Shown here: one piece after another, positions 1-7,587 of the stretch | Position numbering within the stretch: position 1 is the first letter of the stretch | Layout: each line of letters begins with the position of its first letter | NCBI GenBank assembly: GCA_040235415.1 | Contig: JBECKR010000213.1 | Location: forward strand, 1-20,808 | Direction: 5' to 3' | Origin: JBECKR01 sp040235415 | GTDB taxonomy: Bacteria > Acidobacteriota > Polarisedimenticolia > Polarisedimenticolales > Polarisedimenticolaceae | DNA: 20,808 nucleotides | The notes under the pieces: model-generated | Seen by the model: the letters and a program-made list of their open reading frames with translations, nothing else | Told to the model about the DNA's origin: nothing | The model's database searches: none | Made by a program: the position numbers and the translations under genes

Positions 1-414
1 GTCGTGCGCCGCGACCAGGGTCGCGTAGGTCCGGGCCGCGGCGCCCTCGAGGCTGCGCCACGTGCCGTCCCGCTCGACCGCGACCGCCCGTCCCACGATC
101 CCGTCGGGAGCGAGCGGCGGATCGAGACCGGCGGCCCCGTCTCCGCGCGTCCTGAGGCGAAGATCGCCGCCCCGCGACCGGACCCACGCGAGGAACCGGT
201 GCACCACGAGCACGCCGCCCTGCCGGAACAGCAGCACGTCCCCGGCGCGCGGGCCGCCGGGTGCGAAATCGACGACGACCCGGGTGCCCGGCGGTAGCGT
301 CGGCCGCATGCTCTCGCCCTGCACGCGCACCGTGCCGCGGCGGCCGGCGCGGCCGAGCAGTTCCACGGCGGCGTCGAGCCACACGGTCGTTCCGTCAGCG
401 GTCGGAGGCGTCAT
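1..414 (-). CDS. S24/S26-family peptidase (Sec11-like Ser-His type), C-terminus beyond window
   Basis: The reading frame is open from ATG 414 to the window edge, 138 residues without a stop. Residues 32-40 read QGESMRPTL, the catalytic-Ser box of S24/S26 peptidases (Ser35). They are followed by GDVLLFR (58-64), VVHRFL (70-75) with His72 where bacterial type I signal peptidases have Lys, and RGDGAAGLDP (90-99), matching the RGDxxxxxD box. A Ser-His pair is the Sec11/SipW-like arrangement. No membrane anchor precedes the Ser box, so this looks like a small soluble S24/S26 peptidase rather than a housekeeping LepB. Its substrate cannot be told. The start lies only 9 nt after the terminator T-run of the upstream gene, and no good Shine-Dalgarno is visible, so how it is transcribed is unclear. 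The family is fairly certain from the motifs; the role is not. Confidence 0.75.
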   Translation of the reverse strand, partial: MTPPTADGTTVWLDAAVELLGRAGRRGTVRVQGESMRPTLPPGTRVVVDFAPGGPRAGDVLLFRQGGVLVVHRFLAWVRSRGGDLRLRTRGDGAAGLDPPLAPDGIVGRAVAVERDGTWRSLEGAAARTYATLVAAHD

Positions 415-423
415 GGCGGGGAG

Positions 424-487
424 AAAAAAGTCAACCCTCTCCGGGTCTGCGGGGGGGCATGACCATCAGACCCGGAGAGGGTTTGAC
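424..487 (-). terminator. Strong rho-independent terminator downstream of the acyl-CoA dehydrogenase
   Basis: Arms 468-487 and 430-448 are complementary over 19 positions with a single bulged base, separated by a 19-nt loop that carries a run of seven C on the minus strand. Read on the minus strand, the stem is followed at once by six T (429-424). This is the classic intrinsic-terminator layout and fits the end of the minus-strand gene at 695. There is no T-run on the plus side, so it acts in one direction. Confidence 0.85.
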
Positions 488-694
488 ACTGACCAGGAGG
501 AGGTCATGTCGCTCTGACCATGAGCAAGCACGGTGCCAGAACCGCTCCGTCGGGAACCGGCCCGTTTTTCCGGACGATTTCGGTCCGGAGCGCCCCGCCG
601 CGGCGCGGCCGCCCTGCCGAAAAGTGGACGCCAGCCTGACGCACGGCGGCAGCGGGCGCGCCATTCAGGCACGCGGGCCGGCCCCACCCGGCGG
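488..694. other. Intergenic stretch with no convincing gene
   Basis: This is the 3' untranslated stretch between the acyl-CoA dehydrogenase stop and its terminator. It contains a 6-bp inverted repeat CCGGAC/GTCCGG (570-575, 583-588) without a T-run after it. On the plus strand there is a perfect AGGAGG-type ribosome site (495-503), then ATG at 506 opening a three-codon ORF, and two bases after its stop an ATG at 520 opening a 39-codon ORF ending at 639. I recognise no family in that ORF and see no promoter for it, so I do not call a gene. Confidence 0.4.
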
Positions 695-1861
695 TCACGC
701 GCCCGAGCTCGCGGCCTCGCGCAGGACGCTGCGCGCGATCACGAGGCGCTGGATCTGGTTCGTGCCCTCGTAGATCTGGGTGATCTTGGCATCCCGCATG
801 TACTTCTCGATCGGATAGTCCTTGCAGTAGCCGTAGCCCCCGAACAGCTGGACCGCGTCCGTCGTGACCTTCATCGCGACGTCGGTCGCGAACAGCTTGC
901 ACATCGCGGAGAGCTTCGAGATGTTCTTCGCGCCGGAGTCGATCGCGCGGGCGGCGTGGTGCACGAGCTGCCGCGCGGCCTCGATCTGGGTCGCCATGTC
1001 GGCGAGCATCCACTGGATTCCCTGGAACGAGCTCACCGGTTGCCCGAACTGCTTGCGCTTGCCGGCGTAGTCGACGGCGAGCTCGAATGCGCCCTGAGCC
1101 AGGCCGACGGCCTGCGCCGCCACTCCCGGGCGGGCCCGGTCGAGCGTGATCATGGCGTGCTTGAACCCCTGACCCTCGACGCCGCCGAGGAGATTCGCCT
1201 CGGGAACACGGCAGTTCTCGAAGTGGATCTCCACCACCGGAACGCACCGGATCCCCATCTTGTCCTCGTGCTTGCCGACGCGGTAGCCGTCCATGCCGGC
1301 CTCGACGACGAGCGCCGAGATCCCGCGCGCCCCCCGGCCGGGCTGCGTCACCGCGAACACGGTGTTGTAGGACGCCACCGCCCCGCCGGTGTTCCACTTC
1401 TTCTCGCCGTTCAGGACGAAGTGGTCCCCGTCGCGCTCCGCCCGGGTCTTCATGGACGCCGCGTCGGAGCCCGATTCCTTTTCCGACAGCCCGAACGCGA
1501 TCAGCTTCTCGCCGGCCGCGATCCCCGGCAGCCAACGCCGCTTCTGCTCGTCCGTTCCGCCGACGAGAATCGGGAACGATCCCAGGGCGTTGACCGCGTA
1601 GCCGACCCCCATGCCTCCGCAGGCGCGCGAAAACTCCTCGACCACGAGGCAGAGGTCGAGCACGCCGCCGGCCGACCCGCCGTACTCCTCGGGGATCCAG
1701 ACGCCGGAGAGCCCCGCCTCCTTGATCGCACGCTGAACCTCCCAGGGGTACTCCTGCGCGGCGTCGTACTTCGCGGCCACCGGCCGCATGACGCGCTCGG
1801 CCACGTCCCGCGCCCGCTCGCGGAACTCCAGATTCCTCTTCGTGTACAGCTCGTTCACCAT
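695..1861 (-). CDS. Acyl-CoA dehydrogenase (short/medium-chain type)
   Basis: This 388-residue flavoenzyme has the usual family length. It should catalyse alpha,beta-dehydrogenation of an acyl-CoA with FAD, passing electrons to electron-transfer flavoprotein, in the cytoplasm. Motifs in order: FGLSEKESGSDAASM in the middle beta-domain (substrate/FAD contacts), NGEKKWNTGG, the C-terminal QLFGGYGYCKDYPIEKYMRDAKI stretch in abbreviated form (FGGYGY, YMRDAKI), and IYEGTNQIQR, whose Glu (about residue 365) is the catalytic base position of short- and medium-chain enzymes. The start at 1861 is preceded by AGAGGAA at a suitable distance. The frame stays open further upstream, but that part is antisense to the phosphatase gene. 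The exact chain-length preference cannot be read from sequence; butyryl-CoA-like is a guess. It is monocistronic, with its own promoter and terminator. Confidence 0.93.
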   Translation of the reverse strand: MVNELYTKRNLEFRERARDVAERVMRPVAAKYDAAQEYPWEVQRAIKEAGLSGVWIPEEYGGSAGGVLDLCLVVEEFSRACGGMGVGYAVNALGSFPILVGGTDEQKRRWLPGIAAGEKLIAFGLSEKESGSDAASMKTRAERDGDHFVLNGEKKWNTGGAVASYNTVFAVTQPGRGARGISALVVEAGMDGYRVGKHEDKMGIRCVPVVEIHFENCRVPEANLLGGVEGQGFKHAMITLDRARPGVAAQAVGLAQGAFELAVDYAGKRKQFGQPVSSFQGIQWMLADMATQIEAARQLVHHAARAIDSGAKNISKLSAMCKLFATDVAMKVTTDAVQLFGGYGYCKDYPIEKYMRDAKITQIYEGTNQIQRLVIARSVLREAASSGA

Positions 1862-1917
1862 GTCGCGTTCCTCTCGTTCGATTCCCGGGTTCCGGAGCCC
1901 CGTGATCCGGGCCGCGC

Positions 1918-1946
1918 ATTGTCGCGCGAAACGCCCGGTCCGTAAA
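1918..1946 (-). promoter_or_regulatory. Candidate sigma-70 promoter of the acyl-CoA dehydrogenase
   Basis: On the minus strand, TTTACG (1946-1941) and GACAAT (1923-1918) are separated by 17 nt, each matching four of six consensus bases. The predicted start lies near 1911, giving a leader of about 50 nt with AGAGGAA before ATG 1861. Support is sequence similarity only. Confidence 0.5.
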
Positions 1947-1962
1947 GTCCGGGACGGCGACG

Positions 1963-1971
1963 TGCTAGCAT
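1963..1971 (+). promoter_or_regulatory. Candidate extended -10 promoter of the SpoIIE phosphatase gene
   Basis: TGCTAGCAT contains an extended -10 (TGC plus TAGCAT at 1966-1971) with no recognisable -35. Transcription would begin near 1978 and give a leader of about 28 nt before ATG 2006. Its -35 zone overlaps the -35 of the divergent acyl-CoA dehydrogenase promoter, so the two may compete for polymerase. A similar TGCTA box occurs before the genes at 12173 (-) and 13940 (+). Confidence 0.45.
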
Positions 1972-2005
1972 GCGGCGCGATTCGCGACCACCCGGGACGT
2001 CCGCG

Positions 2006-3199
2006 ATGGACTACAAGGAACTGTTCCGCAAGCTCGAGCGCACGCTCGAGCAGATTAACCGGTCGGCCGACCTCGGCGCCGATCTGTTCCGGACCGTCCG
2101 GCGGCTCGTCGACGACTTCCGCGACGATCTCGGCCTCGAGTCGGCGCGCATCTACGCGCGGCGCGGCAACGCCTACGTGCTGGTGCACGAGTACCCGGGA
2201 GAGGAGCGCCTGCGCGGCTTCCGGATCCCCTTGAGCTACGCGCCGATCCAGGAGCTGCTGCGCAACGGCATCGTGGTCCACCGCATCCAGGACCCCGGCG
2301 TCGATCCCGGCATCGAGAAGGCGCTCGGCGTCAGTCATTTCGCCGCGATCGGAGTCGGCGAGCGGACGGATTTCGTCCTGGCGTTCACGCTCGGCTCGAT
2401 CTCGGATCCGGACCACGTCGTCTACACCCTCAGCACGATCCGGCACGTCGTCCGCCTCAAGTTCCGAGAGGAGCGGTTCGAGGACCGTCTCGCTCAGACC
2501 CGCGAGATCCAGCTGTCGCTCCTGCCGCCCCGAGTCCCGTCGTTCGGCGACTTCGACGTCTACGCGGAGACCGAGCCGGCGGAGGAAGTCGGCGGCGACC
2601 TGTACGACTACATCACCGTGTCGGAGAGGGTGCTCGGGCTCGCGCTCGCCGACTCCGCGGGACACGGGCTGCCGGCGGCGCTGCAGGCCCGCGACGCCAT
2701 CATCGGGCTGCGCATGGGCGTCGAGGAGAACCTCCGGATCACGGCCACGATCGAGAAGCTCAACCGCGTCGTCAGCCGGTCCGCGCTGGCGTCGAAGTTC
2801 ATCTCGCTGTTCTACGGCGAGCTCGAGCCCGACGGCACCTTCGTATACTGCAACGCCGGGCACATCCCGCCGCTCCTGATGCGCGGCGGCGCGGTCGAGC
2901 GGCTCTCGACCGGAGGACTCGTCCTGGGCCCGAACCCGGACGCCCGCTACCGCCGCGGCTACGCCACGATCGAGTCGGGCTCGATCCTCCTGGCCTATAC
3001 CGACGGCATTCCGGAGACGTTCGGGGAGAGCGGCGACATGTTCGAGACCGGCCGCGTGGAGCAGATCCTGCGCTCGCGGCGATGGCCGACCGCGAAGGCG
3101 CTCGTCCAGCGAGTGTTCCGCGAGGTCCGGGCGTTCCGGGGCGAGGCCCCGGCGGCGGACGACCAGACGGTCCTCGCGGTGGTCCGCCCGTCGTCCTGA
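2006..3199 (+). CDS. GAF-like sensor plus SpoIIE/RsbU-type PP2C serine phosphatase
   Basis: The product has 397 residues. The first 150 or so look like a GAF-type sensory domain (short helix, then alternating strands such as SARIYARRGNAYVLV). A connecting helix ends in TREIQLSLLPP, the usual entry to an RsbU/SpoIIE domain. The catalytic domain (about 165-395) shows EVGGDLYDY and DSAGHGLPAAL (metal-binding Asp), NAGHIPPLL, GGLVLG, LLAYTDGIPE and ADDQTVLAV near the end. The family dephosphorylates STAS-type anti-anti-sigma proteins, steering a partner-switching sigma pathway. No STAS or anti-sigma kinase gene is adjacent, so its partner is unknown. I chose ATG 2006 over the in-frame ATG 1970 because the latter sits inside the likely -10 box. 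The gene converges on the transporter gene, stops 10 nt apart. Confidence 0.9.
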   Translation: MDYKELFRKLERTLEQINRSADLGADLFRTVRRLVDDFRDDLGLESARIYARRGNAYVLVHEYPGEERLRGFRIPLSYAPIQELLRNGIVVHRIQDPGVDPGIEKALGVSHFAAIGVGERTDFVLAFTLGSISDPDHVVYTLSTIRHVVRLKFREERFEDRLAQTREIQLSLLPPRVPSFGDFDVYAETEPAEEVGGDLYDYITVSERVLGLALADSAGHGLPAALQARDAIIGLRMGVEENLRITATIEKLNRVVSRSALASKFISLFYGELEPDGTFVYCNAGHIPPLLMRGGAVERLSTGGLVLGPNPDARYRRGYATIESGSILLAYTDGIPETFGESGDMFETGRVEQILRSRRWPTAKALVQRVFREVRAFRGEAPAADDQTVLAVVRPSS

Positions 3200-3209
3200 C
3201 CGCGCCGGA

Positions 3210-3935
3210 TCAGCCGTGCTCCAAGAGCAGCAGCGCGGCCCCGAGAAGCGCGATCAGCATTCCGCTCGCCGCCTCCATGTAGCGCGCGATCCCGGGCACG
3301 CGGAGCATCCGGGTGCCCGCGACCCCGACCACCGACAGCGCCACCATGAGCGCCGTCGTCGTCACGCTGTACGACAGCGACACCGCGACGATCGCCTCCG
3401 GCCCGCGGTCGAGCGCCGCCAACAGCAGCGGCAGAATCAGCACGCAGGGGTTCGCCCCGACGATCACGGCGAGGTAGAGGCCCCCGCGGTCGGTCCTCCC
3501 GCGGATCAGGGCGTCGTCGGCGTGGTAGTGCAGGTGGGAGGGGTTCGCGGGCCCCTCCTCGCCGCTGCATGCCCGCGCGTCGGCGTGGCCGTGCATGCGC
3601 GCGCCCCCGGGGTGGAAGTGCCCGCCCTTGCGCCAGGACCACGCGGCGTAGCCGAGCCCGAACAGGACCAACAGCACGCCGCCCATGCTCTCGAGCGACT
3701 GCCCGACGGCGAGCGCGGTCTCGTGACCGACGAACACGGCGGCGAGGCCCAGCGCGACCGAGAGCAGGGTGTGGATCGCCGCCGACAGCGTCGAAAGCGC
3801 CGCGGTCGTCCTGAGCGACCAGCCTCGCGCGCGGCCCATGAGAACGAACGGCAGCCAGTGGTCGGGGATCAGCGTGTGGAACAGCGCGGTCGCGACCGTC
3901 GTGCCGAGCAGGAGGTACTCGCCGGCGTGCCCCAT
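3210..3935 (-). CDS. NicO/RcnA-like membrane metal transporter with His-rich loop
   Basis: The 241-residue protein has about six hydrophobic segments. The first carries HTLIPDHW (His20, Asp25, His26), a His-x4-Asp-His motif like those of NicO/RcnA and NiCoT nickel-cobalt transporters. A long soluble loop between segments 3 and 4 is rich in His (HFHPGG, MHGHAD, HLHYHADD) and has one Cys, suited to binding metal. The second half has ANPCVLILPLLLAAL, typical of this superfamily. I infer transport, probably efflux, of Ni, Co or another divalent metal; LysE- or TauE-like relatives cannot be excluded. The start is 4 nt after the RNase Y stop, with a poor ribosome site, so translation is probably coupled to rny. 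Sharing an operon with an RNase is unusual. Confidence 0.65.
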   Translation of the reverse strand: MGHAGEYLLLGTTVATALFHTLIPDHWLPFVLMGRARGWSLRTTAALSTLSAAIHTLLSVALGLAAVFVGHETALAVGQSLESMGGVLLVLFGLGYAAWSWRKGGHFHPGGARMHGHADARACSGEEGPANPSHLHYHADDALIRGRTDRGGLYLAVIVGANPCVLILPLLLAALDRGPEAIVAVSLSYSVTTTALMVALSVVGVAGTRMLRVPGIARYMEAASGMLIALLGAALLLLEHG

Positions 3936-3939
3936 CGGG

Positions 3940-5499
3940 TCAGTTCGCGGTCTCGACCGCGCGGAATTCCCGAATCACCGTGACCTTGATCTTTCCCGGG
4001 TAGTCCATCTCGGACTGGATGCGGTGCGCGAGCTCGGACGCCAGGAGATCGATTCGAGCGTCGTCGACCTCCCCCGAGCGCGCGATGACGCGGATCTCCC
4101 GGCCGGCCTGCAGCGCGTAGGACTGGTCCACGCCCGGCATCGAGTTCGCCATGTCCTCGAGACGCTCGATACGCTTGATGTACTCCGCGACGCTCTTGCG
4201 CCGGGCCCCGGGCCGGGCTCCGGAAAGCGCGTCGGCGGCGGAGACGAGCACCGAGATCGGCGAGATGACCTCGCAGTCCTCGTGATGGGACGCGATGGCG
4301 TTGACGACGACCTCGGGCTCCCCGCAACGCGTCGCGACCTCGGCACCGATCTCCGGGTGCGTTCCCTCGCGCTCGTAGTCGATCGCCTTGCCGATGTCGT
4401 GGAACAGGCCGGCGCGGCGGGCGAGCCGTTCGTCCATGCGCAGCTCCGCCGCCATCATGCCCGTCAGGTAGGCGACCTCCTTGGAGTGCAGCAGGACGTT
4501 CTGGCCGTACGACGTGCGGTATTTCAGCCGACCCAGCAGCCGGACCATCTCGCCGTGGACGCCGTCGAGGCCGAGCTCGCGCACGGCCTGCTCCCCGGCG
4601 CGCTTCATCTCGTCGTCGAGGCGTCGCTTGGCGCGGCGGTGGAGCTCCTCGATGCGGCGGGGATGGACGTTGCCGTCCTTCAAGAGTTGCTCGAGCACCC
4701 GCCGGGCGATCTCGCGGCCCACCGGGTTGAACCCCGACAGCGTGATCGTCTGGGCCTCCTCGTCGAGGAGCAGCTGGATGCCGGTGGTCGCCTCGAACGC
4801 ACGGATGTTCTTCCCCTCGTGTCCGATGATCCGCCCCCGCATCTCGCTTGCCCGCGGCAGCGGAAACGTCGTGACGGTGCGCTCCGCGCTCGTCTCGGAC
4901 GCGAAGCGCTCGATCGCGAGCGCGATGATCTTGCCCGCCTCGGACTCGGCGTTGCGCTGCGCTTCCTCCTTGATCTCCTTGACCAGGGCGGCGGCCTCGT
5001 AGCGCGCCTCCGCCCGCAGGTTCTGGAGGAGCTGGCGGCGCGCCTCGTCGGCGGTCAGACCCGACACGCGCTCCAAGCGGGCGTTCTGCTCCTCGACCAG
5101 CCGCTCGGCCTCCTCCCGAAGCCGGGCGATGTCGTCCTCGCGCGTCGCGAGCGCGTCCTCCTCCGAGCGGATCGCCTCGCTGCGTCGACCGAGCTCCGCC
5201 TCGGCTTCCTGCAGCTTCTGCTGCGCCGCCCTCAGGTCGCGTTCCCGCTTCTGCATCTGGCCGCGGCGGGAGCGGAAGTCGTTCTCGGCCTTCTTGCGAT
5301 GACGGAAGATCTCGTCCTTCGCTTCCAGGACGGCGGCGTTCTTGAGCTTCTCGGCCTCTCGGCGCGCCCCCCGGATCATCTCGTCGGAGCGCTTGCGCGT
5401 CGCCTCGAGCGATCCACGCCCGACGCGGTTGTTCAGGAACCAGCCGGCGGCACCGCCCAGGACGGCGGACAGCGCGGCGACGGCGATCATCAACGACAT
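3940..5499 (-). CDS. rny: Ribonuclease Y
   Basis: The 519-residue protein has normal family length and order: an N-terminal membrane anchor (about 2-22, AVAALSAVLGGAAGWFL), a long charged coiled coil (about 30-205), a KH domain opening with GRIIGHEGKNIR (near residue 220), and an HD domain with GLFHDIGKA (His367-Asp368), SHHEDCE and AADALSGARPGAR. RNase Y is the membrane-tethered endoribonuclease that starts mRNA decay in lineages lacking RNase E or using both. The KH loop reads GHEGKN where GREGRN is more usual, a mild change. GAGGAG lies 5 nt before ATG 5499, and a good promoter lies at 5529-5557. Upstream TypA has no visible terminator, so read-through from it is possible. The NicO-like gene follows after 4 nt. 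Confidence 0.96.
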   Translation of the reverse strand: MSLMIAVAALSAVLGGAAGWFLNNRVGRGSLEATRKRSDEMIRGARREAEKLKNAAVLEAKDEIFRHRKKAENDFRSRRGQMQKRERDLRAAQQKLQEAEAELGRRSEAIRSEEDALATREDDIARLREEAERLVEEQNARLERVSGLTADEARRQLLQNLRAEARYEAAALVKEIKEEAQRNAESEAGKIIALAIERFASETSAERTVTTFPLPRASEMRGRIIGHEGKNIRAFEATTGIQLLLDEEAQTITLSGFNPVGREIARRVLEQLLKDGNVHPRRIEELHRRAKRRLDDEMKRAGEQAVRELGLDGVHGEMVRLLGRLKYRTSYGQNVLLHSKEVAYLTGMMAAELRMDERLARRAGLFHDIGKAIDYEREGTHPEIGAEVATRCGEPEVVVNAIASHHEDCEVISPISVLVSAADALSGARPGARRKSVAEYIKRIERLEDMANSMPGVDQSYALQAGREIRVIARSGEVDDARIDLLASELAHRIQSEMDYPGKIKVTVIREFRAVETAN

Positions 5500-5528
5500 G
5501 TCGACTCCTCACGCCCGGGTGGGGGTAG

Positions 5529-5557
5529 AGGGTACATCCGAACCCCGCCGTAGTCAA
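5529..5557 (-). promoter_or_regulatory. Sigma-70 type promoter of rny
   Basis: On the minus strand, TTGACT (5557-5552), a 17-nt spacer and TACCCT (5534-5529) form a good sigma-70 match. The predicted start is near 5522, giving a leader of about 23 nt that holds the GAGGAG ribosome site. It lies wholly in the 75-nt gap after the typA stop, so rny and the transporter can be expressed independently of typA. Confidence 0.65.
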
Positions 5558-5574
5558 TGGAATCGCTTGAAAAC

Positions 5575-7389
5575 TCAGGACTTGTGCGGCCTCGGGGAGC
5601 CCGGGAGGATCTTCTTGCGCAGGCGCAGCGCCCGCGGCGTGACCTCGACGACCTCGTCGTCTCGGACCCACTCGAGCGCCTGCTCGAGGCTCATCGAGCG
5701 CGGCGGCACCAGCCCGACGGTCCGGGCGCGCTCGACCGGCGCGTCCGTCCCCGGACGGCGGTCCTTCACGACGTTGACCGGGACGTCGTTGGGGCCGGCG
5801 TTCTCCCCCACGATCATGCCGTCGTAGACCTCGTCCCCGGGGCCGACGAACATCGTGCCGCGGGCCTGGAGGTGCTCGATCGCGTTCGCGGTCGCCCGGC
5901 CGGGTCGGTCGGCGATCAGCGCGCCGGTCGAGCGCTGCGGTATGTCGCCTTGCCAAGGAGCGGTCGACTCGAACACGTGATTCATGATCCCGGTTCGCCG
6001 GGTGTCCGCCAGGAACTCGCCGCGGAATCCGAGCAGCCCGCGCGACGGGATCCGGAACTCGAGCCGCACCCTTCCGCGTCCGTGGTTCACCATGCGCGTC
6101 ATTCGCCCCCGGCGCGTTTCCACCCTGCGGGTCACGACCGGCACGTGGTCCTCCGGGCAGTCGATCACGAGGACCTCCATCGGCTCGTGAACCGCGCCGT
6201 CCACGACCCGCGTCATCGCCCGGGGCTTGCCGACGAGCATCTCGAACCCCTCGCGTCGCAGCATCTCGGTCAGGATGGCGAGCTGCAGCTCGCTCCGACC
6301 GGCGATCCGGAACACGTCCGGAGAGTCGGTCTCCTCGACGTGGATCGAGACGTTCGTCAGGATCTCCTGCCACAGGCGCTCGCGCAGCGACTCGCGGTCG
6401 ACATGATGGCCGTCGAGGCCCGCGAGCGGCGAGTCGTTCACCGCCACCTCGATGGCGATCGTGGGCTCGTCGACCCGGACCGCCGGCAGCGGCCGTGGAT
6501 CCTTCGGATCGGCGAGCGTCTCGCCGATGCTGACGGAGCCGACGCCGTCGACCGCGACGATGTCGCCGGGCCCGGCCTCGTCGATCGGCACGCGCCGGAC
6601 CCCCTCGTAACCGAAGACTCCGCCGATCCTGGCCGCGGCGACCGTGCCGTCCAGTCGGCAGTGCGCGACCTCCTGGCCGGGGCGCAGCGACCCGTGAACG
6701 ATCCGCCCGACCGCCAGCCGCCCCAGAAAATCGTCGTAACCGAGGTGCGTGACCAGCATCCCGAGCGGCGCGGCGGGATCGAACGCGGGCGGCGGAACGC
6801 GGCGGAGGATCTCCTCGAACAGCGGGGCGAGAGACGTATCGGGACCGTCGGGGTCGCTCCGGCAGGTTCCCCGCAAGGCGTTGGCGAAGAGCACCGGGAA
6901 CTCGCGCTGGGTTTCGCCGGCGTCGAGGTCGATGATCATCTCCCGGACCTCTTCCAGGACCTCGCGCGGCCGGGCGAGCGGCCGGTCGATCTTGTTGATC
7001 ACGACGATCGGCGGCAGTCCCTCCTCGAGGGCCTTGCGGAGCACGAAGCGGGTCTGCGGGGCCGGGCCTTCGACGGCGTCGACCAGCAGCAGTAGACCCT
7101 CGGCCATGCGCAGCGTGCGCTCGACCTCCCCCCCGAAGTTCGCGTGGCCGGGGATGTCGAGGATGTTGATCCGCACGTTACGATAGAGCAGGGAGGTGTG
7201 ACGGAACATGATCGCGATGCCCTTGGCCCGATCCGGGTCGAAGGCGTCGAGCACGCGATCCGGCCGCCAGTCGTGCTCGGCGAGGATGCGGCTCTGCCAC
7301 AGCATCGAGTCGACGAGCGTCGACTTTCCGTGGTCGACGTGTGCGATGATCGCGAGGTTTCGTACGTCGTTGCGTCGCTCGAGGGTCAT
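5575..7389 (-). CDS. typA: Divergent TypA/BipA-family ribosome-associated GTPase
   Basis: The 604-residue protein has the full TypA layout: G domain (about 1-200), beta-barrel domain 2, EF-G-like domains III and V, and the TypA-specific C-terminal domain (GRVRLEFRIPSRGLLGFRGEF, then MSLEQALEWVRDDEVVEVTP in abbreviated form). TypA binds ribosomes and is needed under cold or stress and for 50S maturation. G1 (AHVDHGKST, 16-24), DIPGH (78-82) and NKID (132-135) are present. However, the switch-I segment, normally ERGITI, reads AKGIAI (55-60), so the Thr that binds Mg2+ is Ala59, and DTPGHADF reads DIPGHANF. The C-terminal loop that in E. coli carries LTNMR reads without it at unchanged length. 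It may be a specialised paralogue or a lineage variant. The start at 7389 has GGAG 6 nt upstream. Confidence 0.9.
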   Translation of the reverse strand: MTLERRNDVRNLAIIAHVDHGKSTLVDSMLWQSRILAEHDWRPDRVLDAFDPDRAKGIAIMFRHTSLLYRNVRINILDIPGHANFGGEVERTLRMAEGLLLLVDAVEGPAPQTRFVLRKALEEGLPPIVVINKIDRPLARPREVLEEVREMIIDLDAGETQREFPVLFANALRGTCRSDPDGPDTSLAPLFEEILRRVPPPAFDPAAPLGMLVTHLGYDDFLGRLAVGRIVHGSLRPGQEVAHCRLDGTVAAARIGGVFGYEGVRRVPIDEAGPGDIVAVDGVGSVSIGETLADPKDPRPLPAVRVDEPTIAIEVAVNDSPLAGLDGHHVDRESLRERLWQEILTNVSIHVEETDSPDVFRIAGRSELQLAILTEMLRREGFEMLVGKPRAMTRVVDGAVHEPMEVLVIDCPEDHVPVVTRRVETRRGRMTRMVNHGRGRVRLEFRIPSRGLLGFRGEFLADTRRTGIMNHVFESTAPWQGDIPQRSTGALIADRPGRATANAIEHLQARGTMFVGPGDEVYDGMIVGENAGPNDVPVNVVKDRRPGTDAPVERARTVGLVPPRSMSLEQALEWVRDDEVVEVTPRALRLRKKILPGSPRPHKS

Positions 7390-7406
7390 CGTCGCTCCGC
7401 GCCGCT

Positions 7407-7426
7407 CCGTGTCTCGCCGTACACGG
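7407..7426. repeat. Inverted repeat in the typA leader
   Basis: CCGTGT (7407-7412) and ACACGG (7421-7426) are perfect 6-bp complements with an 8-nt loop, 18 nt upstream of the typA start. It could be a leader hairpin or an operator; no T-run follows. The rest of the gap 7427-7587 shows TAACAT at 7523-7528 as a weak -10 for the sigma gene and nothing firmer. Confidence 0.3.
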
Positions 7427-7587
7427 AAAGGGCCGGGAACGTAGGGGCCTGTTCGCGGAGACCCGGCGCCGTCGCCGATTCCCTCGGACAGACCGCTACC
7501 CCCGGCCCGAGCGGCGCCACAGTAACATGCCCCTTCCCGCCGCTCAAGCGCGTGGGATACGGGGGAGGCCGCCTTGGGGGGGAGGCC

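Noticed and set aside
483..511. TTGACA at 483-488 as a plus-strand promoter
   Set aside because: No -10-like sequence lies 16-18 nt downstream; the hexamer is the end of the terminator stem.
565..588. CCGGAC/GTCCGG hairpin as a terminator
   Set aside because: The T-run comes before the stem on the plus strand and is an A-run after it on the minus strand, so neither direction fits an intrinsic terminator.
1862..2863. N-terminal extension of the acyl-CoA dehydrogenase frame
   Set aside because: It runs antisense to the SpoIIE phosphatase; the family normally begins at the Met encoded at 1861, which has a ribosome site.
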